A program made the position numbers and the translations under genes. Positions 48,160-60,139 of a stretch of DNA of 64,000 nucleotides are shown here, piece after piece. The notes beneath the pieces were generated by a model. The model was not told the DNA's origin and made no database searches. It worked only from the letters and a program-made list of their open reading frames with translations. How positions within the stretch are numbered: the first letter of the stretch is position 1; the number at the start of each line of letters is the position of its first letter. The DNA is from Halioglobus japonicus (GTDB lineage Bacteria; Pseudomonadota; Gammaproteobacteria; Pseudomonadales; Halieaceae): contig NZ_CP019450.1 in NCBI RefSeq assembly GCF_001983995.1, positions 744,001 through 808,000 on the forward strand. The letters are read 5' to 3'.

Positions 48160-49512
48160 ATGGAAAATGCAATCCAATTTGCCTACGTGGTATCGGCAGC
48201 GCTGTTCATCTTTGGCCTGAAGCAACTCGGCTCACCGGACACCGCCCGCCGCGGCAACATGATCTCCTCCATCGGTATGCTGGTGGCGGTTGTCGCCGCG
48301 CTGCTGTCCCAGGGCATCGACTACACCTGGATCCTGATCGGCGTTGCCATCGGTGGTGTGGTTGGCGCGCTCGCCGCACGCCTGGTTGAGATGACCTCCA
48401 TGCCGGAAATGGTCGCCCTCTTCAACGGCTCAGGCGGTATCGCCAGCCTGTTGGTCGGCGCCGCTGCGCTGGATCCCGAGAACAACGGTACCTTCACTCT
48501 GGTGACCATTGTTCTGTCCATCCTGATTGGTGGCCTGACCTTTACTGGCTCACTGGTGGCCTACGGCAAGCTGAGTGAGAAAATCTCCTCGGCCCCGCTG
48601 ATGTTTGTTGGCCAGCAGGTCGTGAACGGCGCTATCGTGGTCGGTATTCTTGGCAGTGCAGTGATGTTCTGCATGAACCCAGCCGATCCTACCTGGCTGT
48701 ATGTGGTTATCGGTCTGTCGCTGCTGTTCGGCATCATGGCGGTTATCCCCATTGGTGGTGCCGACATGCCTGTTGTGATTTCCCTGCTGAACTCCTACTC
48801 CGGCCTCGCGGCCTGTGCGGCGGGTTTCGCGGTGAACAACAACATCCTGATCGTAGCCGGCTCCCTGGTGGGCGCGGCGGGTATCATCCTGACCCAGATC
48901 ATGTGTAAGGCGATGAACCGCTCCCTCTCGAACGTGCTGTTCTCCGGCTTCGGCTCTGGCAAGCAGGACACCACCGAGGTGGAAGGTGAGATCAAGCCGA
49001 TCTCTGTCGAAGACGCTTACTACGTGCTCGAAGCTGCCTCCAGCGTGGCCATCATCCCCGGCTACGGCATGGCGGTTGCCCAGGCACAACACGTGGTGAA
49101 AGAACTGACTGAGATCATGGAAGCCAATGGCGCAGAAGTGAACTTCGGTATTCACCCTGTGGCCGGTCGTATGCCAGGACACATGAATGTGTTGCTGGCG
49201 GAAGCCGACGTTCCTTACGATCAACTGCTGGAGATGGACGACATCAACCCGCGGATGGAATCGGTCGATGTCGCCATCGTGATCGGCGCCAACGACGTGG
49301 TGAACCCGGCGGCACGCGAGAGCGAAGGCAGCCCGATTTATGGCATGCCGGTGATCAACGTGGACCAGGCCCGCACGGTCTTCGTCCTCAAGCGCTCCAT
49401 GGCCTCTGGTTTTGCCGGCATCGAGAACCCTCTGTTCTATAAGGACAATACGCGGATGCTGTTTGGCGATGCGAAAGAGTCTATCGGAGGGCTGGTTCGC
49501 GAGTTTGGTTAA
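48160..49512 (+). CDS. pntB: NAD(P) transhydrogenase subunit beta
   Basis: The 450-residue subunit has an N-terminal membrane half with about nine helices (residues 1-260) and a C-terminal NADP(H)-binding domain: VAIIPGYGMAVAQAQH, HPVAGRMPGHMNVLLAEA and VIGANDVVNPAARE. It is the last gene of the pnt operon and has a strong terminator 25 bp downstream. Confidence 0.97.
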   Translation: MENAIQFAYVVSAALFIFGLKQLGSPDTARRGNMISSIGMLVAVVAALLSQGIDYTWILIGVAIGGVVGALAARLVEMTSMPEMVALFNGSGGIASLLVGAAALDPENNGTFTLVTIVLSILIGGLTFTGSLVAYGKLSEKISSAPLMFVGQQVVNGAIVVGILGSAVMFCMNPADPTWLYVVIGLSLLFGIMAVIPIGGADMPVVISLLNSYSGLAACAAGFAVNNNILIVAGSLVGAAGIILTQIMCKAMNRSLSNVLFSGFGSGKQDTTEVEGEIKPISVEDAYYVLEAASSVAIIPGYGMAVAQAQHVVKELTEIMEANGAEVNFGIHPVAGRMPGHMNVLLAEADVPYDQLLEMDDINPRMESVDVAIVIGANDVVNPAARESEGSPIYGMPVINVDQARTVFVLKRSMASGFAGIENPLFYKDNTRMLFGDAKESIGGLVREFG

Positions 49513-49536
49513 GTTGCGAATCGCTACTCTTTGATG

Positions 49537-49568
49537 AAAACGCCGGCCTGTTGGTCGGCGTTTTTTTT
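49537..49568 (+). terminator. Terminator of the pnt operon
   Basis: AACGCCG and CGGCGTT pair around GCCTGTTGGT and are followed by a run of T (49561-49568). Confidence 0.92.
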
Positions 49569-49592
49569 GGTGGTGTTCTTTACGCGCCGGCA

Positions 49593-49699
49593 TGGAGACT
49601 GTTTAAGCCTTTTGAAACAGCTACGAGCCCATCCATGGGGTCGCTTCGGCGTCCGGCATCCCTGCCTCCCGACGATTTCAAAAGGCTAAACAGCCTCCA
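49593..49699 (-). repeat. Hairpin element copy 3 (inverted orientation)
   Basis: Arms at 49593-49617 and 49676-49699 are complementary apart from one bulged base and one mismatch. The core (49618-49675), read on the minus strand, matches the cores at 33020 and 49922: TCGTCGGGAGGCAGGGATGC, then CGGACGCCGAAGCG, then CCATGGATGG. Arm sequence is unrelated to that of the other copies. It lies between convergent pntB and the msbA-like gene. Confidence 0.83.
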
Positions 49700-49895
49700 A
49701 ACCTCGATAGTTCGTAATCTCCGTATTGGGCATCTCAGTGACTTGAGTTGCGTTAGCGCTTGGCGAGCGATCTATGACCGTACTGTCGGCGGTTAATTCG
49801 CAAATTTGGTGTAGGAGACCAGAGCCATTGTCTTTGGTTGCTCCCTTCATACCTCCTGCCTAAAAAAGCTCTGGAGATGGTGATGTGAATCGAGC

Positions 49896-50006
49896 TCTGA
49901 GGGCTGATAGTTTGGTTTGAAATCGTCGGCAGGCATGGATGGCGGACGCCGAAGCGCGCCATGGATGGCCTTGCAGCGGATTCAAACCAAGCTATCAGTT
50001 CTCAGA
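49896..50006 (+). repeat. Hairpin element copy 2
   Basis: Arms at 49896-49921 and 49981-50006 pair over all 26 positions if three G-T (G-U) pairs are allowed. The core between them is nearly identical to that of copy 1 (about 52 of 57 positions). It is in direct orientation and about 200 bp from the inverted copy 3. No ORF is supported in 49513-50094. Confidence 0.85.
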
Positions 50007-50094
50007 CCGCCCTGCACCTGAACCAACTCAAAACGAGTAAGCTGCTCGCAGGCCGCCCGGCAGCGGACCTCACCCAACCCACAGCGAATCACAA

Positions 50095-51851
<1,757 letters not shown>

Positions 51852-51855
<4 letters not shown>

Positions 51856-53498
51856 GAGGCGCTGGCTTGCTCTTCGGGATGTTCGAACTCGATCAACTGG
51901 CGCGGCCCGTCGAAGCGGGCGCCGGATGCGTCGCCGATTTCGACGATGCCGAGGTTGAGCTCTTCGGCCACGACGAGAAACTCCTGGAAGATTACCGTGT
52001 CTACGCCGGCGTCGAGGCGCAGTATGGCTGTGCCTGCCTGGATATTCTCAAAGCGCACGCTGACCGTGTCTGCCAGCACCTTTTCGTGTTTGCTCATCAT
52101 CTCCCGCACGGCCTCGAGCACGTGCTCCAACTGTTCCCGCGAGGGCAGAATCATCTGGTAACGGCGGAAGAAGCGGATGCGATCACGCTGGGTGAAGTTC
52201 TCGATTTCGACCGAGGAGAATACCGAGTTGGGGATGACCACCATGGAGCGATCCAGGGTGCGGATGAGGGTAGAGCGCAAACCGATTTCCTCTACCGTTC
52301 CAGTGACATCGCCGAAGCGGCAGAAATCTCCTGCGCTCACCGGGCGGGCGGTATAGAGGGTGATTGCGCCAATCACATTCTCGAGAGTCTTCTGGGCTGC
52401 CAGGGCCACTGCCAGTGAGCCCACGCCGAGGCCGGCGAGAATCGTCGACATGTCATAGCCGGCCTGCTTGGCCCAGTACAGGGCAATAATGGTGACCACC
52501 ATAACTTTGACGATGGTCGTGAAGGGCTTGAGCAGGGCGACGTAGTGGGTATTGCCAGCATACTGCATTTTGCGGATCTGGTAGTCGCGCAAGAGGGACA
52601 GCAGCCCCATGATGAGCACGGTCCAGGCGATGTAGTCGAAGCCGGCGGATTCGATCAGAATGCGTGCGGTGAGCGACAGGCCCAGTTCGCCGATGAAATA
52701 GCGCACCAGGTGCAGAAACAGGAAGAACCGGAAGGAGCCCTTGAAGAAGCGCTTGATGCCCAGGGGGAACCGGTTGGGAATGAGCAGTGCGATGCGCATC
52801 AGTACATAGCTGATGATGGCGGCGGCCGGCCAGGCGAGTATAAAGGCGATCACCGCGCCCAGGACCTGCCAGTTCTGCATTCCCATGAAAGTGAACTCGG
52901 GCAGGAAGTTGGACACTTTGATGGCCGCTTCGTTAAAGCCCAGTTCGTCCCACATCAAGGGGATCTTGGCGACGGTCGCGTTCGACAGCTTCCAGATGCG
53001 ACCACCTTTGCCGTCCGGTACCCGTTGGAGATAAATCGGTACCTCCTCATCGCTAAGGGTCACCAGGCCAATCTGGTCGCGGTAGTTGGGCAGACCGTCG
53101 TTGAGCTTGCCTTCCGGCGCGTCGCTAATGGCGGTGATGTCGAGAATATTCTGGCGGTTCCAGACGTAGCTGAGTGCCCTCAGGAGTTGCTCGTCCGTGA
53201 AATCGCCAATTTCGTCCTCGATATAGCGGCGGTCCAGGAATTTACCCGCGGCTTCGTAATCGTGTTTACGCATGGCCTCGCGCAGGCCCAGCATGGCGGC
53301 GAGGGGTGAGGCCTGATCTTCCAGGGCGTTTGGGTCGGTCGAGGAGATCTCTTCTACCAGTTGTTCAGACTTCTGCGCGGTCTCGATCAGCTCGCGAGCA
53401 GAGACATCCGGCGCTGGCTCATCGCCCTGCGCCCAGCTGAGTGTGGCGGGGAAAATGAGTATGGCGAGCATCGCCATGCACTTGCTGATATTCCACAT
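51852..53498 (-). CDS. MscS-family mechanosensitive channel
   Basis: The 548-residue product has a signal peptide (cleavage near SWA-QG), a periplasmic region of about 180 residues, at least four helices and an MscS core. The pore-lining TM3 is GLGVGSLAVALAAQKTLENVIG with Gly/Ala packing, followed by the beta domain GDFCRFGDVTGTVEEIGLRST and VVIPNSVFSS. It should open under membrane tension and protect against osmotic downshock. MWNISK at 53498 is preferred over the GTG/ATG further upstream at 53528. It is coupled to the msbA-like gene. Confidence 0.92.
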
Positions 53499-53557
53499 GA
53501 GGTTTGGTCCTGTTCCCTGAGGCCCCATGTTAGCGCAAAGCGCGAGCTTGTGTTGTG

Positions 53558-54310
53558 TCAGGTCGGGTCCGGCTGTTGATTGCGCTGTTGGATAAAGCGT
53601 CCAAAGAACACACCGAACTCAAACAGAATCCACATGGGGATTGCCAGCAGTGACTGGGAGATCACATCTGGCGGTGTCAGCAGCATGCCGAAAATAAAGC
53701 AGCCGACGATGATATAGGGCCGTTTGCGGGCCAGGCTATCGGCGTCGGTAATGCCCGCCCAGATCAGGATGACGGCGGCGATGGGAATCTCAAAGGCAAT
53801 ACCGAAGGCGAAAAACAGCTTGAGCACAAAGTTCAGGTAGCTATTGATGTCGGTCATGATGGTAATGCCCTCGGGCCCCACGCTGGTAAAAAACGCGAAG
53901 ATCAGGGGGAACACGACGAAATAGGCAAAGGCCGCGCCTGCATAGAAGAGCAGAATGCTCGACACCAACATGGGAATGGCGAAACGCTTTTCATGTTTGT
54001 ACATGCCCGGCGCAACAAAGCTCCAGATCTGGTAGAGCACGTAGGGGATGGCGATAAAGACGGCGGTGACCAGAGTGAGCTTGAACGGCGTCAGAAAAGG
54101 CGATGCCACTTCGGTAGCAATCATGGTTGCGCCTTCCGGCAGCAGCGCGCGCAGCGGCTCCGACACGAAGGCATAGATCTCGTTGGCAAAGGGGAACAGG
54201 CAGATAAACACTATGAGTACTGCCAGCAGCGCGCGAAGAATACGGTCGCGCAGTTCGGTAAGGTGGGCTACCAGCGGCAGGGGCTGGTCGTCGATATCCG
54301 CTTCGCTCAT
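53558..54310 (-). CDS. tatC: Twin-arginine translocase TatC
   Basis: The 250-residue membrane protein has six helices and is the signal-peptide receptor of the Tat pathway. It contains the N-terminal HLTELRDRILRALLA motif with conserved Glu and Arg, PFLTPFKLTLV and YAGAAFAYFVVFP. It overlaps tatB by 4 bp (ATGA). Confidence 0.97.
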   Translation of the reverse strand: MSEADIDDQPLPLVAHLTELRDRILRALLAVLIVFICLFPFANEIYAFVSEPLRALLPEGATMIATEVASPFLTPFKLTLVTAVFIAIPYVLYQIWSFVAPGMYKHEKRFAIPMLVSSILLFYAGAAFAYFVVFPLIFAFFTSVGPEGITIMTDINSYLNFVLKLFFAFGIAFEIPIAAVILIWAGITDADSLARKRPYIIVGCFIFGMLLTPPDVISQSLLAIPMWILFEFGVFFGRFIQQRNQQPDPT

Positions 54311-54612
54311 TCGGCTTTGTCTGTTGGTTTTTCGCTGCCCAGTGGGTTCAGGTCGTGACTTGCCCGCTGCACGTCAGCGTTGATGTTGGTCGCCTCGTCG
54401 CTCAGTTGCTGCTGGGTTTTCTTGAGCTCCTGCATGACGGCGTCGTTGTGCAGTTCCTGTTCGACTTCACGCTTGATGTCGGTGAAGCCACGTTTAATCC
54501 GTGCCAGCCAGGCACTGCCGGTGCGGATAGCCCCCGGCAACCGCTCGGGGCCGATCACCAGCAGGCCGACAACGGCCACGATGACCAGTTCGGTAAAACC
54601 GATGTCGAACAT
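54307..54612 (-). CDS. tatB: Tat translocase subunit TatB
   Basis: The 101-residue product has MFDIGFTELVIVAVVGLLVI with conserved Glu8, the hinge GPERLPG, then an amphipathic helix and a charged tail. It partners with TatC in substrate recognition. It lies between tatA and tatC. Confidence 0.96.
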   Translation of the reverse strand: MFDIGFTELVIVAVVGLLVIGPERLPGAIRTGSAWLARIKRGFTDIKREVEQELHNDAVMQELKKTQQQLSDEATNINADVQRASHDLNPLGSEKPTDKAE

Positions 54613-54618
54613 CGGGGC

Positions 54619-54819
54619 TTACTTGTCCTTGGCTTCTTCTTCGGTCGCGGCCTGCTCCTGCGGGTCCGCCTTGTCGTCCTCAGACATGCTGCTGCGGAAG
54701 CCTTTGACGGCACTGCCCAGGTCTGAACCCAGCGTCCGCAGGCGCTTGGTGCCAAACAACATCACTAGAATGGCGAGGATAATGAGCAACTGCCATACAC
54801 TGATACCACCTAAACCCAT
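54619..54819 (-). CDS. tatA: Tat translocase subunit TatA
   Basis: The 66-residue product has one membrane helix ([15 protein letters not shown]), an amphipathic helix ([15 protein letters not shown]) and an acidic, Lys-rich tail. It forms the translocation pore. It is the first tat gene and lies 22 bp after hisE. Confidence 0.96.
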   Translation of the reverse strand: MGLGGISVWQLLIILAILVMLFGTKRLRTLGSDLGSAVKGFRSSMSEDDKADPQEQAATEEEAKDK

Positions 54820-54841
54820 GACTAACTCCCGTTATCTTGTG

Positions 54842-55180
54842 TCAATCTTGTTGCTCGGATCTCGCGGCCTTTTCGTCCAGGCCTGAGATACCGAATCGTT
54901 GTGCCAGGCAATCCATAACTTCGCTGTGATCGACGTCCAGCTGGGCCATGGCGACCATGCTGTGAAACCACAGGTCGGCCACTTCTCCGACAAATTCGCT
55001 GCGGCTGCCACCCGCTTCCAGGTCCTTGGCCGCGAGAATGACTTCGGTGGCCTCTTCGCCCACCTTTTCGAGAATCTTGTTCAGGCCTTTGTGGTACAGG
55101 CTGGAAACGTATGATTCTTCCGGTGCGGCATTCTTGCGTTGCTCCAGGGTGGTGGCCAATTCAGCCAGTACATCGCTCAT
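54842..55180 (-). CDS. hisE: Phosphoribosyl-ATP pyrophosphatase HisE
   Basis: The 112-residue all-helical enzyme performs the second histidine step. It has the MazG-like metal motif [15 protein letters not shown] and the [11 protein letters not shown] helix. In Pseudomonas hisI lies immediately upstream; here the upstream gene is ubiB with no hisI between. Confidence 0.95.
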   Translation of the reverse strand: MSDVLAELATTLEQRKNAAPEESYVSSLYHKGLNKILEKVGEEATEVILAAKDLEAGGSRSEFVGEVADLWFHSMVAMAQLDVDHSEVMDCLAQRFGISGLDEKAARSEQQD

Positions 55181-55317
55181 GCCTGCTTTCCTACCTTTGC
55201 TGCCGCTGGTGTTTGCCGTTAGCAGCGGTCCATGTTTCTCGTATCACGTCGAATTTCCGGAGGCTGATGTCACCCCTTCCGGAGACGGTGCAACATTATG
55301 GCACAGGGTGCGCTTTG

Positions 55318-56961
55318 TCACGACTCCCGCGGCCACAGCAGAGCCAGGCCCAGGGCCGCCAGTAACCAGGTGGCCAGCGGGGCCTGCTGAAGCTGAGTCC
55401 AGGCGCCTGGCACAGCCATTAATGCGGCGGCGCCAGCGGCAAGGCCAGCAACGATGTAGCGGCGCTGGCGCTGGACGGATTTGTGGGCGGCCTGCTGAAT
55501 TTGCTGAACGTGTTGCTGCTGTGCGTCGAAGCGTTGCTCGAGCTCCCGGGTGTGCTGCAGGTTGTCGATGACGACATCGGGTAACTGCGGGAGTTGCTCC
55601 AGCCAGGACGGTGCGTGGCGCTGCAGTCGGCGGATGACCGACTGGGGGGAATAGCGCTGTGCCACCCATTCCTCGAGGAATGGCATGGCGGTATCCCACA
55701 GATTGAGTTCGGGGTAGAGCTGGCGGCCCAGCCCCTCGATATTCAGCAGTGTCTTCTGCAGCAGTACCAGTGAAGGTTGCACTTCCATGTCGAAGCGACG
55801 GGCGGTGCGGAACAGGTAAATCAGTAGTTCTCCGAAGGAAATTTCGCTGATCGGGCGCTCAAAGATGGGTTCACATACCGCGCGCATGGCGGATTCGAAA
55901 TCCTGTACCCGGGTGTGTGGCGGTACCCAACCGCACTCCACGTGCAACTGGGCCACTTCGTGGTAATCGCGGCGGAAAATGGCCAGTAGATTGCGAGCGA
56001 GGTAGTACTGATCTGACTCCGACAGCGCACCGATAATGGCACAGTCCACGGCGATGTAGCTGGGATTGGCCGGGTCGGTAGCGTCAACGAAAATGTTTCC
56101 CGGGTGCATGTCGGCGTGGAAAAAGCTGTCGCGCAGCACCTGGGTGAAGAATATCTCGACGCCGCGCTCGGCCAGCACTTTCAGGTCGACGCCGCGCTCG
56201 CGCAGTGCGGCCATGTCAGTGACAGGAATGCCCGAGATGCGCTCCATAGTGAAGACGTCACGACAGCTGTAATCCCAGTAAACCTTCGGCACATAAACCA
56301 GGTTGCTGCCCTCGAAATTGCGCCTAAGCTGGGAGGCATTGGCGGCCTCGCGTCCGAGGTCGAGTTCATCGAGAATGACCAGTTCATAGTCGTTGACCAC
56401 CTCTACCGGCCGAAGCCTGCGACCATCCGGGACATGGCGTTCAACGAGCCGGGCCAGGGTATACAACAGCGCAATGTCCTGGCGAATCACCGGCTCAATA
56501 TCGGGGCGGACCACCTTGACCACTACCTCTTCGCCGCTGTGCAAGGTGGCCGCGTGTACCTGGGCGACGGAGGCGGAGGCCATTGGGGCCGCTTCGAAGC
56601 TTGCGTAAAGCGTATCGATGGAGCGTCCCAGTGCGGATTCGATAATGGCCAGGGACTGCTCCTGGGGGAAGGGCGGCACATTGTCCTGAAGGCGCGCCAG
56701 TTCATCGGCAATATCTTCCGGGAGTAAATCCCGACGGGTCGATAGCATCTGGCCGAACTTGATAAATACCGGGCCGAGTTCTTCCAGGGCCTTGCGCAGG
56801 CGCTCTCCCCGCGACATGGCCGGGCTGGGGGTTAATCGCCAGGGTGATAGTTTCAGGCCCCAGCGCAGCGCCCGGGGCAGGCGCTCGGTATCGATGAGTT
56901 CGTCGAGCCGATAGCGTCCGACCGTGCGGATAATTTTGGTCAGGCGCAGGACGCGGGACAT
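55318..56961 (-). CDS. ubiB: Ubiquinone biosynthesis accessory protein UbiB
   Basis: The 547-residue atypical kinase-like protein (ABC1/ADCK family) has the invariant KxGQ motif in [16 protein letters not shown], the Ala-rich loop ASASVAQVH, the HADMHPGN loop and IAVDCAI. Two C-terminal membrane helices anchor it (about 490-545). MSRVLR at 56961 is chosen; the frame extends 15 codons upstream into ubiJ. It overlaps or abuts ubiJ (stop 56963). Confidence 0.95.
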   Translation of the reverse strand: MSRVLRLTKIIRTVGRYRLDELIDTERLPRALRWGLKLSPWRLTPSPAMSRGERLRKALEELGPVFIKFGQMLSTRRDLLPEDIADELARLQDNVPPFPQEQSLAIIESALGRSIDTLYASFEAAPMASASVAQVHAATLHSGEEVVVKVVRPDIEPVIRQDIALLYTLARLVERHVPDGRRLRPVEVVNDYELVILDELDLGREAANASQLRRNFEGSNLVYVPKVYWDYSCRDVFTMERISGIPVTDMAALRERGVDLKVLAERGVEIFFTQVLRDSFFHADMHPGNIFVDATDPANPSYIAVDCAIIGALSESDQYYLARNLLAIFRRDYHEVAQLHVECGWVPPHTRVQDFESAMRAVCEPIFERPISEISFGELLIYLFRTARRFDMEVQPSLVLLQKTLLNIEGLGRQLYPELNLWDTAMPFLEEWVAQRYSPQSVIRRLQRHAPSWLEQLPQLPDVVIDNLQHTRELEQRFDAQQQHVQQIQQAAHKSVQRQRRYIVAGLAAGAAALMAVPGAWTQLQQAPLATWLLAALGLALLWPRES

Positions 56962-56962
56962 G

Positions 56963-57613
56963 TCAGTTGCGCTCCCTGGCCGCGGTTGCCAGTTTGCGCT
57001 TAGCACGCGCGATGCGAGATTCCAGACGCTCTACCTGGAGCGCGAGCTCCTGTACATCGCCATAAAAATCTTCCAGCTCAAGTCGTGGTGGTGCCAGCCG
57101 CGCTTCCTCGTGAATAAATTCGCCCAGCTGGCGTTCGAAGCTGGTGCCGGCCTGTTTTCCCCAGGTAAATCCGGCGCGCAGCAGCTCGGCTAACTGGTGA
57201 CCGGCGACATCGCCCATGGCATCTACCAGGGGCGCTTCCCAGTCCAGGTCGAGGCTGGCGAGTGCGGTTTGCAGCGCAATGAGCGGGGCGCTGTCGCCGT
57301 GCAGTTCGAGCTTGCTGTTGATCAGCGTGGCTGCCGGGTCGGCGGAGGTGGCCAGTTCAGCAAAGTCACTGGCCTCGCCGGTGATGCTGGTGGTGACCGG
57401 GCCATCGTAGATGCCCATAAACTGCAGTTCGCCGGCGCGCGGCTGCAGGTAGACGTCGACCAGTGGCGCCGTGCAGTGCAAGGCAAAGACAGCGTCTTCC
57501 AGTGGCGCAAGCGTCGCCGCCGCCTCCGGTGCGAGCGCGAGCGCCCGATTGGCTGCGGCTTCCAGCGCGGCCATGCTCGCTGTGTGAATCGTGGGATTAA
57601 TTTCCCCGGTCAT
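56963..57613 (-). CDS. ubiJ: Ubiquinone biosynthesis protein UbiJ (SCP2 domain)
   Basis: The 216-residue product has an SCP2 sterol-carrier-like lipid-binding domain (about 40-130, with [20 protein letters not shown]) and a C-terminal coiled coil ([15 protein letters not shown]). It helps hold ubiquinone intermediates in the soluble Ubi complex. Its position between ubiE and ubiB supports the call. Confidence 0.93.
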   Translation of the reverse strand: MTGEINPTIHTASMAALEAAANRALALAPEAAATLAPLEDAVFALHCTAPLVDVYLQPRAGELQFMGIYDGPVTTSITGEASDFAELATSADPAATLINSKLELHGDSAPLIALQTALASLDLDWEAPLVDAMGDVAGHQLAELLRAGFTWGKQAGTSFERQLGEFIHEEARLAPPRLELEDFYGDVQELALQVERLESRIARAKRKLATAARERN

Positions 57614-57614
57614 C

Positions 57615-58364
57615 TCAGGCCTTAATACCCTTGTGCAGGGCGACGATGCCCCCCGTCATATTGTGGTATTCGACCTTGGCGAAACCGGCGTCTTCCATCA
57701 TGTCCTTGAGCGTGTCCTGGTCTGGGTGCATGCGGATTGATTCGGCCAGGTACTGGTAGCTGTCGGAATCTCCGGCGACCAGTTTGCCCATGAGCGGCAG
57801 TACCCGGAATGAATAGGTGTCATAGGCCTTGCTGAGCAGTTCGTTGTCCGGCTTGGAGAATTCCAGTACCAGCAGGCGTCCGCCGGGCTTGAGGACTCGC
57901 AGCATGGAGCGCAGGGCGGTTTCCTTGGCGGTCACGTTGCGCAGGCCAAAGGCAATGGTAATGCAGTCGAAGCTGTCGTCCGGGAAGGGTAGGAACTGTG
58001 CGTCTGCCTGGACAAATTCGATATTGCCCTGGTGGCCGGTATCCAGCAGTTTGTCGCGACCTACTTTGAGCATGGAGTCGTTGATGTCGGCCAGTACCAC
58101 GCGGCCTTCGTCGCCAACAATGCGGGAAAATTTCGCCGCCAGGTCGCCGGTACCGCCAGCAATGTCCAGCACGCTGTGGCCTTTGCGCACCCCGGATAAC
58201 TCGATGGTGAAGCGTTTCCAGATACGGTGAACGCCACCTGACATCAGGTCGTTCATCAAATCGTAGCGCGACGCCACGGAGTGGAATACGTTTGCCACCA
58301 TGCCGGCCTTGGCATCGGTGTCGACTTCGCGGTAGCCGAAGTGGGTTTTCTGTTTCTCGCTCAT
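57615..58364 (-). CDS. ubiE: Ubiquinone/menaquinone C-methyltransferase UbiE
   Basis: The 249-residue SAM-dependent methyltransferase has motif [15 protein letters not shown], post-[12 protein letters not shown] and the family signature [17 protein letters not shown]. It methylates the benzoquinol ring. MSEKQK at 58364 is the family-like start with an AGGAGG ribosome site. The ubiE-ubiJ-ubiB order is the standard operon. Confidence 0.96.
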   Translation of the reverse strand: MSEKQKTHFGYREVDTDAKAGMVANVFHSVASRYDLMNDLMSGGVHRIWKRFTIELSGVRKGHSVLDIAGGTGDLAAKFSRIVGDEGRVVLADINDSMLKVGRDKLLDTGHQGNIEFVQADAQFLPFPDDSFDCITIAFGLRNVTAKETALRSMLRVLKPGGRLLVLEFSKPDNELLSKAYDTYSFRVLPLMGKLVAGDSDSYQYLAESIRMHPDQDTLKDMMEDAGFAKVEYHNMTGGIVALHKGIKA

Positions 58365-58421
58365 GAATCCTCCTGAGGGCCGGGCATTGTACCTCGATAG
58401 CACCGGCGCCGTCAGTGGTCA

Positions 58422-58811
58422 CTAGAGTTCGAGCTTGACCACCTGTACATCGGGGTCGCGGCTGGCGCCGGCCTCACTCAACTCGTCCAGGTAGGTCTGC
58501 CATAACTGGTCGCGATCGCGGCACAGTGTGTGCAGGTAATCCCAGGAGTAGAGACCGCTGTCGTGACCGTCATCGAAGACCAGTTGGAGCGCGTAGTTGC
58601 CGACCGGGCGGATAGCCGTAATGGCCACATTGAGCTTGCCGACCTGCAACACTTCCTGGCCGGGGCCGTGGCCTTTTACTTCGGCAGAGGGCGACATTAC
58701 CCGCAGGAACTCACAACTCAGGCGAAAGCTTTCACCCCCGGGGTAGGAAAGTTCCAGTTCCCGGGAGCGGGTGTGCAGTTGAATGCCCTCAGGGCGCGTC
58801 GCGTCGTTCAT
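58422..58811 (-). CDS. DUF971 / GBBH-like N-terminal domain protein
   Basis: The 129-residue product has the DUF971 pattern: LHTRSRELELSYPGGESFRLSCEFLRV, VAITAIRPVGNYALQLVFDDGHDSGLYSW and DYLHTLC. The domain occurs in gamma-butyrobetaine hydroxylases and iron-sulphur proteins; as a stand-alone protein its role is unknown. It follows hslU by 2 bp, the usual hslVU-DUF971 order. Confidence 0.92.
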   Translation of the reverse strand: MNDATRPEGIQLHTRSRELELSYPGGESFRLSCEFLRVMSPSAEVKGHGPGQEVLQVGKLNVAITAIRPVGNYALQLVFDDGHDSGLYSWDYLHTLCRDRDQLWQTYLDELSEAGASRDPDVQVVKLEL

Positions 58812-58813
58812 GT

Positions 58814-60136
58814 TTAGAGGATAAAGCGCGACAAATCTTCGTCGGCGCTCAGAACTTCGAGTTTGTCGCTGACGTACTGCGCGTCGATGATCAGCGGTTC
58901 GCCTGACAAGCCGGCATCCGCCGCGCCAAACGATGCTTCGTCGAGTAGGCGCTCCATAACGGTATGCAGGCGTCTTGCGCCGATGTTTTCGGTCTTCTCA
59001 TTGACATGCCAGGCTGTCTCGGCAATCTGGCGCAGGCCGTCCGCGGTGAACTCAATGTGCATGCCTTCAGTTTGCAGGAGTGCCTGATACTGCTCGGTCA
59101 GCGAGGCGCTGGGTTCGGTGAGGATGCGTTCGAAGTCCTCAGGTGTCAGTGCGTTCAGTTCCACGCGTATTGGCAGGCGACCCTGAAGTTCGGGAATCAG
59201 GTCCGATGGTTTGGCCAGATGGAAAGCGCCCGAGGCAATGAACAGGATGTGATCTGTTTTAATCATGCCGTGCTTGGTGCTGACGGTTGAGCCTTCGATC
59301 AGCGGCAGCAGATCGCGCTGGACGCCCTCGCGAGAGACATCTGCGCCGGCGCCTTCGCTGCGCTTGGCGACCTTGTCGAGCTCATCGATGAATACGATGC
59401 CGTTCTGTTCGGCTGCATCAACAGCCTTTTGCTTGAGCTCGTCCTCGTTAACCATTTTGGCCGCTTCCTCGTCGCACAGGGCGGCAAAGGCGGCTTTCAC
59501 CGGCATCCTCTGAGTTTTGCTCTGGCCCTTGGACATATTGGAGAACATGCTCTGCAGCTGGTTGGTCATCTCTTCCATGCCGGGAGGCGCCATGATTTCC
59601 ATGCCCATGGACGGAGTATTGACGTTTACTTCGATTTCTTTCTCATCCAGATCGCCCTCGCGCAGCTTTTTACGCAGTAACTGCCGGGCAGTTTCCCCGG
59701 TGCTGCCTTCCTTGTCCCTGGCGGGTGGCAGGAGGATATCGAGAATGCGTTCCTCGGCGGCTTCTTCGGCGCGGAACCGTACCCGGGTCATTTCCTGCTC
59801 CCGCAACATCTTGATGGAGACGTCCACCAGGTCGCGAACGATGGATTCCACGTCGCGGCCCACGTAGCCCACCTCGGTAAACTTGGTGGCTTCGACTTTG
59901 ACAAAGGGCGCGTTGGCCAGCTTGGCCAGGCGGCGAGCGATTTCGGTTTTGCCAACACCGGTGGGGCCGATCATCAGAATATTCTTGGGGGTGATTTCTG
60001 CCCGCAGCTCTTCCGGCAGCTGCATGCGGCGCCAGCGGTTGCGCAGGGCAATGGCCACTGCCCGTTTGGCCTCATCCTGGCCGATAATGTGTTGATCGAG
60101 TTCCGAGACAATTTCCCGGGGGGTCATATTGGACAT
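58814..60136 (-). CDS. hslU: ATP-dependent protease ATPase subunit HslU
   Basis: The 440-residue AAA+ unfoldase feeds HslV. It has Walker [18 protein letters not shown], pore loop GYVGRDVES, the inserted I domain (about 110-240), Walker [11 protein letters not shown] and the C-terminal activating tail ending DLSRFIL. It follows hslV with a 3-bp gap. Confidence 0.97.
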   Translation of the reverse strand: MSNMTPREIVSELDQHIIGQDEAKRAVAIALRNRWRRMQLPEELRAEITPKNILMIGPTGVGKTEIARRLAKLANAPFVKVEATKFTEVGYVGRDVESIVRDLVDVSIKMLREQEMTRVRFRAEEAAEERILDILLPPARDKEGSTGETARQLLRKKLREGDLDEKEIEVNVNTPSMGMEIMAPPGMEEMTNQLQSMFSNMSKGQSKTQRMPVKAAFAALCDEEAAKMVNEDELKQKAVDAAEQNGIVFIDELDKVAKRSEGAGADVSREGVQRDLLPLIEGSTVSTKHGMIKTDHILFIASGAFHLAKPSDLIPELQGRLPIRVELNALTPEDFERILTEPSASLTEQYQALLQTEGMHIEFTADGLRQIAETAWHVNEKTENIGARRLHTVMERLLDEASFGAADAGLSGEPLIIDAQYVSDKLEVLSADEDLSRFIL

Positions 60137-60139
60137 GGG

